Part shown: in pieces, positions 1-12,440 of the stretch
Position numbering within the stretch: position 1 is the stretch's first letter
How the letters are laid out: the number at the start of each line of letters is the position of its first letter
Source of the DNA: Torreya grandis
Lineage: Eukaryota; Streptophyta; Pinopsida; Cupressales; Taxaceae
DNA length: 64,000 nucleotides
Direction of reading: 5' to 3'
NCBI GenBank assembly: GCA_037957365.1
Contig: JARHVA010005489.1
Coordinates: 222,001-286,000 of the forward strand
Position numbers and translations under genes: made by a program
The notes under the pieces: model-generated
Told to the model about the DNA's origin: nothing
The model's database searches: none
What the model saw: only the letters and a program-made list of their open reading frames with translations

Positions 1-430
1 GGCAATTTGTATGGTTGAATCAGGATTCTTTTTATCCATATTACATTGCAATCTAAATAGAACCATATATCCCCTATGGTATCCACTTGTATTTTTATTA
101 GAGGGTGGAGTCCTGTCATAGGGACACTAATTATTCCCTCATTTATGAATTTCATATGCTTCTTATATGTTTTAGATTAGAGGTAAAAGCAGGTTTTGAA
201 GGGGCCCCAAAACCCTTTAACAGAGAGCAAAAAAAGAACAACAAAGCCCACAGGCGACGCCTAAAAACACTATAGAGAAGTAGCAAAATCAGGTTTTGAA
301 TGGTCCTGAAACCATGAGAGATAAATCCGATCAAAACCCAGACACAGAAGTCTGGAGAAACAACAAATGGAAGCTAACAAAAGAAGAACAAAGATCTGTA
401 CCAGTTTCTTTACCGACAAGAAGGACCAGA
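1..430. other. non-coding flank downstream of the minus-strand ORF
   Basis: No coding signal is seen. On the minus strand this would be the 3' trailer of the degraded ORF ending at 431. It holds a short direct repeat: the phrase CAGGTTTTGAA with following G/C-rich bases occurs near 190 and again near 289, about 99 bp apart. No poly-A tail or terminal repeat could be identified. Confidence 0.4.
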
Positions 431-2031
431 TTATTCATCCAGTTCCAGTATCAAGTTCATGGCTTCTTTTTCTTTCAAAGTAGTTTCCTGGGTGGTAACC
501 TCCAGAAAAGCTCCTTTTTGTGTATCTTTCTTTTGGGAACTTTGCCTTGTCCTTTTGCTGGGACCCTCTAGTGCTTTGGTCTCCTCATTGGCTCGTTTAC
601 CTATATTGATAGCTGCTGCAAAAATTTTGGACGTTACTTCTTCCATTTTATTTCTGTTATCCTTTATTAACTCCCGGAGATTGTTTTCGTAAGCTTTGAG
701 CTTCACACGGATCTCGCTTAACTGGTTTTCCATGTTGTTTACTTTTTTCCAAGCAGCTTTCAGAGAATCTTCCAAAGTTTCCACTTTTTTCTTGAGATCA
801 ATGATCTCCCTACACAACCAGGAATCTAATTGGGAAGAAGACTCAGCTTTACTATTAACCCAAATCATAGGAGTGTGTATTTCATCATTCTGGTTCTTCC
901 CTCTCCAATCCTCAGACTTTTTATTTGGGCTATTCCTAGCTTCTTCAAAGAAGTCATCTTTGCTCTTTTGTTCCCGCTCATTGATTCCATCTTCAATTTC
1001 CATCTCCATGTTTTGAATATCTTCCTAGACAGGTATTTCCTTTTCTTTCTTAGAATTTGAGTCCTCACCAGGATCTTCCTGGACAGTGTCTTCCTCCGCC
1101 ACTTTCTGGTTTTCCTCCATCTCTTCTATTCTGGTAATAGAATCCTCCTCAGTATTGACTTTATCCTTTTCAATTTCCTCTGAACCTTCTTCATCATTAC
1201 TAGAGTTGGTATCCCAACTCTCTGTTCCATCTTCTTCCTCCAATTTTTCCTCCTCGGGTTCTTCATATCTCTCCCGACCCCTTTCTTCTTCTGCTTTCTA
1301 TTTATTAGGACTAGGGGTCTTAATTTTCCCTCTTCTGCTTACATTTTCATTCTTTTTATACCCTAGCAGTTTATTTTTCCCCTATTTGAGATGCTTAACC
1401 AATGCCCTATTCTTGAAATAGCCTTCAATAATCAGAATTAGGCCTTCATGAAGAATGGGGCACAAATCCTTTTTCCTATGAGCATAAAGGCTTTGAATCA
1501 GGGAGTAGCGAAGATAGAAAGGAAAAGACAAGCTAACCTTATGCCTGAAGTGGTTGAGGAAGACAAAATGGAACTTATGCACTCATTTGCTTCTACCATC
1601 CAGGATGAAGTACTCCCTTATACAGCTTAGGATGTCCCTCCAAATCCCTTTAATCTGATCCAGCTCATAAAATCCCCATTTTTGACCAACTTCTGCTCTT
1701 CCTCATCCATTTTGGGGAACTTGCAAAATGCCTCGTTCGAAATGTTGGTCTGCTTTGAAAATTTGATTCCTTCCATTGACAACCCTATAACCTCAACAAG
1801 AAAATCCTCAGTTAAATTAACAGTAATACCATGCAGGGTGACCCTGTCGTCAGACCAATTTTTGAAGAAGGCCGTCGTAATATGCGGTTTAGAGCCGTGG
1901 AGTCTTTCCATGTAGCTAGTTACATTTTCTTTCTACATGATTTTCTAGACTTGGGGTTTCTCTCTCCATTCTGCACAGCTCTTGGGCTCCTGCTTATGGG
2001 GTTCTCCCTTCCTTTCACGTGCCATACTCAT
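431..2031 (-). pseudogene. decayed ORF of an unnamed repeat-borne plant family, acidic and coiled-coil C-terminus
   Basis: Read on the minus strand, the frame opens at an ATG at 2031 (MSMARERKGE), meets two stops before 1911, and continues through MERLHGSKPHITTAFFKNW and GITVNLTEDFLVEVIGL to 1627. A frameshift follows near 1600. The next frame runs from 1582 (FPFYLRYSLIQSLYAHRKK) to 431 with only three stops, near 1382, 1300 and 1025. Residues coded by 1420-1025 are very acidic (Glu/Asp runs); those from 1009 to 431 are Lys/Glu-rich with heptad-like spacing (LKKKVETLEDSLKAAWKKV), so a coiled coil is likely. The N-terminal block resembles putative plant transposon/gag-like ORFs, but I cannot assign a named family with certainty. 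A diverged relative at 60.8-62.0 kb keeps the same block order, which supports a repeated, mobile origin. Function unknown. Confidence 0.6.
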
Positions 2032-2206
2032 TTTCTTTGAAACCCCAATACTGTGGATATTACCCTGGATCCTCCTGCTGTCAAGTTGATTGGGACGTCA
2101 AATTTGTTTATGGCTTTTCAGGATCCACTTCTCCCTATTGAGGGCCTTGCTTTTTAATAATTGGGTTCCTTTCCCCGTGTTGCCACTCCTCCTACTCATT
2201 AAGATT
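2032..2206. other. short spacer between LINE stop and the downstream ORF
   Basis: Only about 175 bases separate the LINE stop from the ATG of the next minus-strand ORF. No poly-A (poly-T on the plus strand) marks the LINE end, so it is unclear whether the ORF at 431-2031 belongs to the same unit or is an independent neighbour. Confidence 0.3.
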
Positions 2207-4228
2207 TTAATACACTCCAATCCTACCTTCTTTCGCATGTGTGGCATCGAGACTTATGATTGCCTTTAAATCCATGTTCCTTACTAAGATTTGATCCCAC
2301 CTCACTTTTTGCCCTTCTCGGACAACACAATTGGCAAGCCAATCTGCAACACCATTGGCTTCACGGTAGGTATGGGTGATTTTTATTTCTTCAAATTTAT
2401 TCAAAAGAGTTTTCATCTCCTTTACCTTATCCTCTATGGTCCAAGACACAGTTTTCTTATTATTAGGGATATTTATAACAGTCAAAGAGTCCCCTTCAAT
2501 CCACAATTTGGAATATCCCGAGTCCACAGCTAATTTAAGGGTCTGGAGAGCAGCTGTAGCTTCGACAATGTGGCAGTTAGATATACCAATGGGAATTGCA
2601 ATAGCATCAATAACCCTTCCCTCATGGTTTCTCAGAACACCACCACAACCAGCATTTCCTGGGTTCCCTTTTGCTGCACCGTCAAAGTTTCCTTTAATCC
2701 AATCTTGAGGTGGACTAATCAAAGTCACACCTGATCTGGGGTTATTAGGATCACTGAGAATAATATCCTTCCTCAGAGGATTATCCACATTGAGATTAGA
2801 TCTTGGATTTTTTTGAGAACAAAAATTTTCCTTTAGAGCTCTAATGATGTTCTGGACAACCACCCATCCAGGGAGCTCTTTGTTTCTAAAAATTCGGTTA
2901 TTTCTTTCCTTCCAAATTCCCCACCAGGTATGGGGAAGATTAATTTTCCATAAGAAGAGAACTTCAGGATTCTTTGAAGGGCAATACCAGCTTTTGAGAG
3001 AAAGTTCAACATTCTTTTGATGAATCCATGTAATGCCCCACAGGTTGAGAACCTCCTTCCAAACAAGCTGAGTGAAGGAACAATTCACAAATAGATGATC
3101 TCTATCTTCAAGGTCTCTCTTACATAGAATACCCCTGTTAACAATATTGATTCCGCGTTTCTGTAAATTATCCAGAGTTAAAATTTTACTTTGGAGAAGG
3201 GTCCAGAAAAAGAACTTGATTTTAGGAATGAGCCCCTTAATCCAGGCTTTTGTCCATAACAGTTTTCTACCATTTCCCTTGGAGATGAAGATGGAAGAGA
3301 CTTTAAACTGTCCACTTGGCTCCTGAAACCAAACAATTTTATCTTCTTGATTAGGATATAGGGATATAGCATTTAGGGATAATTGAATATCCTTGAGATC
3401 TTGATCATAGTCTGTGAGGTTAACCCAAGTGTTGTTCTACCAGTATCGATTAACCATTATCCCCACTCTTTGTTTACATCTTTCTATAACATATTTATCT
3501 TGGATTTCTTCCTGTAAGGGTCTACCTCTTACCCAAATATCTTCCCAGAATTTCACCTTTTTACCGTTACTTACTTTCCATGCACTTCCTTCTTCAAGAA
3601 CATGTTTTGTTCCCTGGACTACCCCCCAAATAGCAGATGGATGAGAAATATCTGGAGTAGTAAAGAAGTCATGAAGTGACCGTGCCTTAAATAAATACTT
3701 GTGCTTCCATATTTTACTCCATTCTTTATTTTCCTGATAGACCCTCCATCCCTGTTTAGCTAAAAGGGCAGTGTTCATACTTCTTATTTTCCTTATACCA
3801 AGTCCACCATCCTTAACCGGTTTGAAAATGTTATCCCATGCAATAAGAGGCATTCTCCTTTTCTCCTCGGAACCTGGCCAAAGAAAGTTTATTTGGATTT
3901 TTTCAATTGCCTTAGCAAATTTAGAGGGGATTTTGAAAAGACTCAAAGCATACGTGGGTATACTTTGAAGACTTGCTTTGAGGAGAATTAACTTTCCTCC
4001 TTGGCTAAGAAGACAACCTTTCCATCCCGCTAACTTCTTACTAAATTTATTAATAACACCTTCCCAAAAAGCCTCAGGGGCTTTCAATCCAAAAGGGAGA
4101 CCAAGGTATATGGAAGGAAAAGAGCCTATAGAGCAATCAAGAATTCTAGCAATTTTGTTCTGTCTATAAACTGGGGTATTAATAAAGAAAACTGCACTTT
4201 TATTCCAGTTTATCAGTTGTCCAGAGGT
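2207..4228 (-). pseudogene. 5'-truncated L1-type LINE, ORF2 C-terminal part (RT end, zf-RVT, RNase H)
   Basis: One minus-strand frame runs from about 4228 to the stop at 2207, broken only by a TAG at 3437-3439. In order it encodes the end of the reverse transcriptase (SGQLINWNKS, YLGLPFG, GCLLSQGGKLILLKASLQSI, plus FLWPG, MPLIAWD and GGLGIR), the zf-RVT region (IPKIKFFFWTLL, then GILCKRDLEDRDHLFVNC) and an RNase H of the RVT_3 type (NFDGAAKGNPG, HIVEATAAL, EGDSLTVI, ANGVADWLAN) with its acidic residues present. This is the standard tail of plant L1 ORF2. Endonuclease and most RT motifs are missing because homology stops at about 4228, the usual result of incomplete target-primed reverse transcription. 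With a single stop in roughly 670 codons it is the best preserved coding sequence in the window. No poly-A tail is evident downstream of 2207. Confidence 0.88.
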
Positions 4229-5960
4229 AGTGGTTCTTATATGTTAATATATGCAATTTGGAGTAGTGATGAGAAATAGTGGTTCTAGCATCAAGGGACC
4301 AATTTTGGATGCTAGAGAAATAAATAGAGGTCAAAAGTGAATCCAAGATATATGAAATCATAAAAAAATTATTAGACATCCTTATCTTGATGGATGTGAG
4401 TTGTTTGGCTAAGAAAAATCTTATTAGGTATCTAATGGGAGAGGTTAAGTTCTACTCCAACATGTAGTGGATATAAGATACCCAGATTTTGCTCACATAA
4501 GTAGTGGATGGGACACCAAAGTCTCTATTTATTAAGGTCATAGCTATCCCAATTACCTCCCTAAATTATAAAATAATAATCCCACCATCATGGGACCTAA
4601 AAACATGGGACCCTTGGATTAACCAAGGTGTGAGGACTGAATCCAGGTTTTGTATGTTTGTCCATTCTCTCAAGGATGGGAGATCAACATGAGGAAAGGG
4701 GAACTTATAATAATTTTTGAAGGCCATAGTGGATATGCATAAGACCTTCTTATTTATTCCCTATTTAATGATCCATTACCCATCTATTGTATATTCAATG
4801 AAAATGGGAGGAATAAGGTCGATACAATGCATTACCTCTAGTTTGGCTATAAAATGGTAAAGGGATACTAGTTGAATTGAGACTAGGTCATTTTATCTAT
4901 AGTGCATAGTAGCATTCATCTTTTCCTCCTAGGAAATTGGTTGTAATTCCTCCATAAATAATAATAACTCAAACTAGTTCTTGATTCCATGCACATTCAA
5001 GGCTATTAGGTATAACTCTGTGTCCTTTAATATATTTCCTTCACTATCTAAAGTTAGATAAAACTCTACTTCTATTTTCATTTTTTTCATACCTAGTACC
5101 ATTAATGACACTAAATTATACTTATTATTTCACTAAGTATTACACTAGGGCACTTCCTTTGGAATTTAGTTGCATTATTTTGATTTCTTTAGGATCAATT
5201 TAGCTGACTCAGGTCTTCTTTATAGAGGACTTAGAATTTTTGAGATTTAATGGTGTAAATATCTAGTTATTAATCTTATACATGCATTAGATTTTATGAT
5301 ACCTTATGCTCATTCCATTTGCATTTTTGAGCTTATTATATCTTTGATTTTGATCTTCCATGCTTACATGGAGCCTATATGGCATGGTTCCATTCCTTTC
5401 GTGGAAAATTTAATAAATGCTAGTTAGAGACTAGTCATTGGCCTTCAAAAGCCTTATTTATTTTACTTTAAAAATCCAAATCCAAGTCCTTTTATTTATT
5501 TGGTCCTTTTATCCTTAAGTTCATTGGTTATGCCATGTGTCAAGCTTGCAAGGCCTTTGAAAAGTCCTCAAGCTCATCTCATCATTGGATCAAATATAGC
5601 GAGTAAGTGATCACCATTAGATATTTGCTAAGCATAGATAATTAACTACATGACTTTAATATGTACATTTGTGTCACATCAAGCTCACAAAGGCTTTGAA
5701 ATTTATTCAATCTTGATGCATCATTGGATCAAATCTAGTGAGTGATCATCATTGGAACCTGAAAGATGCACACCTTTTAATTAATACAATGAATATATAA
5801 ACTTAGACTTAAAATTATGTTCATAATGTACTTTTATGTCAAGAAACACAAAATAACTCAGGTTAATACCTTTTATGCTAAGTTTTCCTATGTAAAAATG
5901 TTATAAATTCCATTAAAATGTCTTTATAAATGTCCCCTTTCCTTAAGCTTTGAAAATTTG
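4229..5960. other. AT-rich non-coding stretch, no recognised gene
   Basis: Stops occur in all frames and I recognise no domain. From about 5500 to 5760 there are diverged copies of a phrase (CATCATTGGATCAAAT with following AGTGAGTGATCA) seen again near 6390, so the stretch grades into the tandem repeats that follow. Confidence 0.4.
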
Positions 5961-6350
5961 TCCAAGTTAAATTTGATAGGTTCGATAACATCAAATACAT
6001 CATCATAAACATAAAATTATGGGAGTGAAATTTTCAAATTTAAGATAATGGAATTTATTTGGTCTAATGATTGAGTGCCACACATTGTGCTTTTGAGGTT
6101 AAATTTGATGGGTTCGATAACATTAAATACATCCTCATAGATGTGAAATGATGAGAGATAAATTGTAAAATTTAAGACAATGGAATTGATTTCATCCAAT
6201 GACAAAGTGCCACATGTCAGGCTTTCAAGGTTAATATTTATAGGTTTGGTAACGCCAAATACGTCCTCATAGACATCAAATGATGAGAGATAACTTATTA
6301 AATTTAAGATAATGGAATTGATTTGGTTTAATGACTAAGTGCCACATGTT
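5961..6350. repeat. tandem repeat, three units of about 132 bp
   Basis: Three consecutive units begin near 5965, 6096 and 6228. Each carries GTTAAATTTGATRGGTTCG, then CAAATACATCMTCATA, then AATTTAAGATAATGGAATT and AGTGCCACA. Copies differ at scattered positions and by a few indels. A weak open frame at 6017-6205 on the minus strand is only the repeat read as codons. Confidence 0.85.
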
Positions 6351-7059
6351 GGGATTATGAAGAGTTCCTAAGGCTTTGGGGTTGATACACACCATTGGAT
6401 TAAATCTTCTAAAGTAGTGAGGACCACCAGATTATAATTTAAGTGCTTGACAATGATTAGTTTCCCTTTTGATGTCATCTTTAGTTCATACTATTGGATT
6501 AAAATATTTGATTAAGTAAGAATAATTATATCTACGAAAGTGCATGAGATTTAAGTTAAGGATCGATATGTATAAAGGCTTAGACCCTTAAAATTTGTTC
6601 ATGTCTACAAGCACAAATACACTAAAACCTTAGTAAGACCTGTTTAATCCAAAAGGGCTCTTGGGTTTTAAAAGGGCAAAAGGTATAAGTCTTGATTTTA
6701 TATTAACATTTGGTCATGTTGGAAAAACATAATCAAAGCTTAATATAAAGTTAGACTTAGGGTTGTTTAAATAAAAGGAAATAAAATTTCACACTAGATT
6801 TTTCACATGAATGTTTGAATTCAAACCCCTAGGGTTTACTGCTTAAGAACCCTGGCTTTATCCATTTAACCTAAAACTAATCACCTTAAAGATAATCATT
6901 AGAAACATTAGTCCATAAAATAGAATCACAACCAAACACACTAAGGCTCATTTTTTTTAATTGAATTGACTTTAAAATTCAAGGGAGAATAATCCTTTCA
7001 TAGTCAATCTAGAACATAGATGTTTTGAAACATTCACAAGGGTCCCCTTTAAGCAAAAG
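6351..7059. other. AT-rich spacer, no gene seen
   Basis: No domain-like translation on either strand. It separates the 132-bp tandem repeat from the palindromic array. The first palindrome-type words (ATACCTTGAA) appear just after its right edge, near 7091. Confidence 0.4.
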
Positions 7060-8620
7060 TGAAAAAATGGGGGTATGTTCATCTCAATAGATACCTTGAA
7101 AGATCCTTGTAATACCTTAAATGTATAAAAGGGAACCATTAAGGTGTCTCATAGCAGATATCTTGAAGGTATTAGAAATAACTATCTTCAAGGTATCTCC
7201 TCTAAGATGACTTGAAGGTATTTTTAAGGACTTTTAAGGTATCTCCTACGGGATACCTTGAAAGTATTACAAGGAATAGAATATATCTTGAATATTTTTG
7301 TAATACCTTCAAGGTATCTCTTAGGAGATACCTTGAAGGATCCTTGTAATAAGTTAAATGTATAAAAAGGAACCATTAAGGTGTGTCGTAGGAGATACCT
7401 TGAAGGTATAAAAAGGATCCATTAAGGTGTCTAGTAGGAGATAAATTGAAATTATTACAAGGAAAAATATTCAAGGTATATCCTTTAAGATGCCTTGAAG
7501 ATATTTAAAGGACCTTTAAGGTATCTCCTATAAGATACCCTGGAATGTATTATAAGGACTAGAAGATACCTTGAAGGTTTTTGTAATAACTTCAAGGTAT
7601 CTCTTAGGAGATACCTTGAAGGATCCTTGTAATACCTTGAAGGTATAAAAAGTAACTATTAAGGTGTCTCATAGGAAATATCTTGAAGGTATTAAAATGG
7701 AATATCTTCAAGGTTAAGGTATCTCCTACGAGATATCTTTAATGTATTACAAGGACTAGGATATACCTTGAATTTTTATATAATACTTTAAAGGTATCTC
7801 TTAGGAGATGCCTTGAAGGATCTTTATAGTACCTTGAAGGTATAAAAAAGAACCATAAATTTGTCTCGTAGGAGATAGGTACCTTGAAGGTATTATAATA
7901 AACTAATTTCAAGGTATATCCTATAAAATGACTTGAAGTTATTTTAGAAACATTCAAGGTATCTCCTACAAGATACCTTGAATTTATTACAAGGACTAGG
8001 AGATACCTTGAAGGTTTTTTTAATACCTTCAAGCTATCTCATAGGAGATACCTGAGATACCCTGAAGGATCCTTGTAATACCTTAAAGGTATACAAAGGA
8101 ACCATTAAGGTGTCTCATAGGAGATAAATTGAAGGTATTACAAGGAAATAGCCTCAAGGTATCTCCTATTTTATGCCTTGAAGGTATTTTAAGGACCTTG
8201 AAGGTATCTCCCATGAGATACCTTGAAAGTATTACAAGGACCTTTGAGGAGAGATGTTGAAGGTATAAAGGTGTTATAATGAACTTAAAGGTATCTCCTT
8301 AGAGGTCCTTATAATACTGAAATTCAATGTATCTTCTAGATGATGCCTTGAATGTATTTAAAGGACCTAAAATGTATCTCCTATGAGATACCTTGAATGT
8401 ATTACAAGGACCTTCGAAGAGATACCTTGAAGTTATAAGAAGGAACTTCAAGGTATCTCCTTAAAGGTCCTTCTAATACCTCCAAAATATATCCTATGTA
8501 TAAAGGTCCATGTAATACTCTCAAGATATATCCTACTTATGAAATTCCTTGTAATGCTTTCAAAATATGTAATAATAGTTTTAATAAGTAACTTCAAGGT
8601 ATTTCCTTGAAGCTTAGTTT
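7060..8620. repeat. tandem array of palindromic units (AAGGTATCTCC / GGAGATACCTT)
   Basis: About 1.5 kb is built from two words and their reverse complements: AAGGTATCTCC, usually followed after 2-3 bases by GGAGATACCTT, and TTGAAGGTATTACAAGGA. Together the first two form a 24-bp palindrome, perfect where the centre is TA (for example near 7590-7615). A higher-order period of very roughly 240 bp is visible from the phrase AACCATTAAGGTGTCTC near 7134, 7371, 7655 (as AACTATT), 7851 (degenerate) and 8100. Units decay toward 8620. An apparent 97-codon ORF on the minus strand (7739-8032) is just repeat read as codons. Confidence 0.92.
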
Positions 8621-8675
8621 AATACCTTTAAGTTATCTCTTTTAATTTCATTCCAATATCTTCAAATTATTTCTT

Positions 8676-10058
8676 AGCTTGAATATTAATGGCAAAGTAA
8701 CTTGAATTTACTCATATTTTGGGAGATCATAATTAAAATATTTAGCTTGAATATTAATGGCAATGTGACTTGAATTTACTCATATTTTTCATATATTTCC
8801 AAAGTTTGAGTCTTGAATGCATATTTTGTGTGACATCAATGAAAATAATAGATTTTGATTTTATTCCCATTTATATTTAAATTTAATAGTTAGATTTATT
8901 GGGTTATCTCTTTCTGTATCAAAAAAATTCATTAAATTTACGTGCCTAGTCATCTGTTTAAGATAGGTGTTGATTTCTCTCTTATTGTCCTTTGATTAGT
9001 TGTTGAAACCTTTATTTGAATTTTGTCCATGAATTTAACTAATTTCATCACACATATTTATTTCATTTACATATGGTACTTATCCTTATTCTCTATGGGT
9101 TAATAGTTATCAATATTGATCCACGTGGAGTGATCTCAAAACTATAGAGATATTTTGAATCTTTGAACTATGCATATTATTTAGAGAGATTTATGACTCT
9201 GACAAGTCAACATGTAGCATAATCCTAAGGTCTCAATTACTCAAAGACTTGATCTTATGAAGCCACTGAATTTTTACATCTCCCAAAATGATTCGATTGA
9301 ACGTGATTGTACCACCTATCCTATTATCATGGATTTAAAAACTTACAACATATTATACCTGTATTGGTCTTATAGTTTTTGAGTCTACAATGTTAAACAA
9401 CATAGCATGATCTCAGGGTTATAGAGATTTAGATGACATAATTTTAAAAAAACCAAATTTGTTTGAGTGAATGTGGTCTTGCCATGTAATTGGCTTATGA
9501 AAATTCAAATACCTTAAATGTATGGGACTTTTATTTAACTTTGGTGAGCTCTGGTCAATGTGATGATGCTACTTGTCTTGATCTTAGAAGTCAAAATTAT
9601 ATAACTTTTAATATTTTTGAATTTTGAAGGATTAAAAATTGGTGTGATCCTTTCATATTTCATGACCTCATAATTACATAGACTTGGGTAACATAATGCT
9701 ATAGTAGGTCCAAATGTATATTATTTTCAAGTCTTTGAACATAACCCTATACACATGAGAAACCAAGATTAAAAAAAACACCATACATTATCTATGTTAT
9801 CCAATAAAAAACATAGGGTCATGTTTTTGAAATTATGAGAATCCAAAGTTAAAATAGATCATGAGTAATGCCTAATATTTGATTCTTATTTTGGAATTCT
9901 ATGATTTGGACTCAGGCTTTTTAAAAATAGACTTAGACTTATGCATGTCAAAGTTTTTATCATGGGGTTCCACAACTCATAGTATTTTTAATAAGGATTT
10001 TCAAATAGTAGTCAGTACTTATTTTAATTTAGAGAATTTGGGTGTGTGTGTTAGGGCA
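8676..10058 (-). repeat. 3' LTR of the outer element
   Basis: Similar over most of its length to 41960-43300; shared words include GACATCAATG near 8832 and 42050, GTGTGTGTTA at the right end, and many phrases between. The right edge at 10058 (CA on the plus strand) is well placed because similarity stops there in both copies. The left edge is uncertain: AGCTTGAATATTAATGGCAA is duplicated (8678 and 8741), and the palindromic array to its left has no counterpart at the other LTR. Small ORFs here (such as 9879-10076) are not considered genes. Confidence 0.7.
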
Positions 10059-10844
10059 CCTAGAATGGAAACTTAGTGTTTACATACTCCTTAGTATTTG
10101 AGAATCTATAATATTGGTAATGGATCATAATAGAACTTTAGTCCCAATTAAAAATGATAGGTGAACTAGTCCCTTAAAAATGACTCCTTCCTCATGTAAA
10201 ATAATAACCTTTTCATTAATATAATCTATGTTTGATTTTATGAAATTTATTTCCATCCTTGTTATGAGAGTTGTAAAAAAGACCCAGCAAAACACTATAG
10301 GTTTCATTTTGATTTGAAAGTTTGTAACCAACTAGTAAAGCAATCTTGGGCATTGGTCTACTTGTAGCTAGACATTATTAGCCCCAAAAAAGATATCTTT
10401 AATTTTACTAAATGAATTATTCTACTACCAGTTGATTGTATATAGCCCTGGTAGAGATTACATGACTCAACCTTATTTTGTAAGTTTACATGATTGATTT
10501 TTTTAAAGGGTTATAAATCACTATTGACTAGGTGTATGTATAATAAAACTTATTTTATGTAATATGTCACTATTAGTGTGCATCCATTCCATTATTTATT
10601 ATCTCTCATTTAAGTCTTACCATGTAACACCGTATTTGATATTTGGAAATAAAAAGTTTATATAAAATTTGCATGAGTGTATCTGATTAAATCATAAATT
10701 AATAGTGAACTCACTCAATCTAGGTAGAAATTAAGTTAGTCATAACAAATAACTCAATCCCAAAACCTCAAGCACTACCAGAACAAATCTTGGTGCATGT
10801 TAATTGTGTTTATTTTATAATGTTTTCTCATTTTTAGAAGGTCC
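10059..10844 (-). other. outer element 3' internal end, left of the nested insertion
   Basis: By position this is the stretch between the outer element's integrase and its 3' LTR, cut from the rest by the inner element. A 68-codon minus-strand ORF (10125-10331) matches nothing I recognise. No clear polypurine tract lies next to 10058. Confidence 0.45.
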
Positions 10845-12377
10845 TATTGGGACCAACATAACCCATTTTTTGAATTAGGACCCTTAAGAACCTTTAAAAT
10901 AAAACATGTAAACTTTATCATGTCAATGTCTTTTATAAAATTTGAAGATCATCCACTTTGTTAAGAGACATGCTTATGTGCTTTTAATCTACTTTAATCT
11001 GGACTAACATTGCTAATGAAATTTGTTTGTCTATTAATTTTAGAATCCATGGCATATATCCCCGTGACTTTTGTATTCCAAAACCCTGATAAACCCTCAC
11101 TTTAAATTTTGAATAAAGGTGGGAACCAAATTGGTAGGAACCATTTTAAAATTTATTTATATACTTAAGTATAAAGCACATATTCTAGGTTTATCATATT
11201 TTTTAACACAACCTGAATAAGAAACTTGATCCCCTTCATTATTTCCCCATTTTATAAATTTCCTTATGGGATAAAAAAATGTCATTATGAAGGGTCCTTT
11301 TATATACCCAAAATTAGCCTAAGACTTTAATACTAAGGCCCTAACATATTCATTAATACAATCACAACCTTAGTCTTAACACCTTAAGCCTATGTTTTAA
11401 TTGTCTCCATGGTCTTAACGTTAACTTCTTCATGCTTTGTAGGATCCTAAATTTGTCACTTTATCATGGGATTTATTCCAATGATTTGAATACAACCCAA
11501 AATTCATCTTACATAGAATGTATCTTTGGTAATCTAATGACCAGTGCTTTATCACTAGGACCTGATAAAATAGAGCGAAGCATAATTGAAAAGTCAAAAA
11601 GATGTAGGAAGCCTAAAAGGTATACATGTGCACCATTGCATTTGAGGATTAAAAGGAAAAGGGCCCACCTAACATGACCATGAATCAATATAAAGTCCCT
11701 GGATCAATATCCTATGGTTGTTGCTTTATCATGATCTTTGATTCAACAAGGTGAAATAACATTGAGACCCTAGGAAGCCCCATATAAATGCCAAGTGGCA
11801 TCCTCGCATTGGGAATTGAATATTTTAATGAACATAAAATTGAAGTTCATGTGACCATGATCAAAATGTCTAAAAAATTAGACTTGATGCCCATGTGACC
11901 ATCAACTTTAATCCCAAAAAAATAAAAAATTCATTGGTTTAAACGTGACATCTACGTGACCGTCAATTGACACCCATGAGGGTTTATTTGACATCTATGA
12001 GACTATGAATTTTAACCCAATGAAATATTTTACTTAGTGTTCAAATGACATTCTAAAATTGTATTCTAACTTAGAAGTGGATTCTTAATATAAAGGAAAT
12101 GCTCAAAAGATGTCCAACAATTGGAGCCTTTAGCCTAAAAAATATGGAAATTGTATTATAATATAAACACTTAGGATATATTCATATGAAAGGATCCTCA
12201 TGGATTTTGGTTTAAAATAATCATGAAAATTAAATTATGAGCTTACACTAAGTCTTATATTAAAAAGGGAAGCCCTTACCATACAAAGTGTAAGCTAACC
12301 AAAGGTTTCTCATGTGTAGTAGCCTAAATTATTTGGACCCTCACCCATTCATTACAAATTGGGAAATGTAGGAATGG

Positions 12378-12440
12378 GTTCCTTAGCCTAAGGTTTATTT
12401 TGTGTTTGATAAACATGAAACAAACCTTAACCTAAGGAAC
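12378..12440. repeat. 63-nt stem-loop in the 5' LTR, conserved in both LTR copies
   Basis: The left arm GTTCCTTAGCCTAAGGTTT pairs with the right arm AAACCTTAACCTAAGGAAC with two mismatches, closing over an inner segment that also partly pairs (TGTTT, GAT, AAACA). The equivalent position in the other LTR (26182-26244) keeps the hairpin despite general divergence. Confidence 0.8.

Noticed and set aside
7739..8032. 97-codon minus-strand ORF with repeated SRYLVLVI-like peptides
   Set aside because: It is the palindromic tandem array read as codons, with no independent coding evidence.
7060..8620. CRISPR-like array
   Set aside because: Units are palindromic, irregularly spaced and diverged without unique spacers, and the context is plant nuclear DNA.
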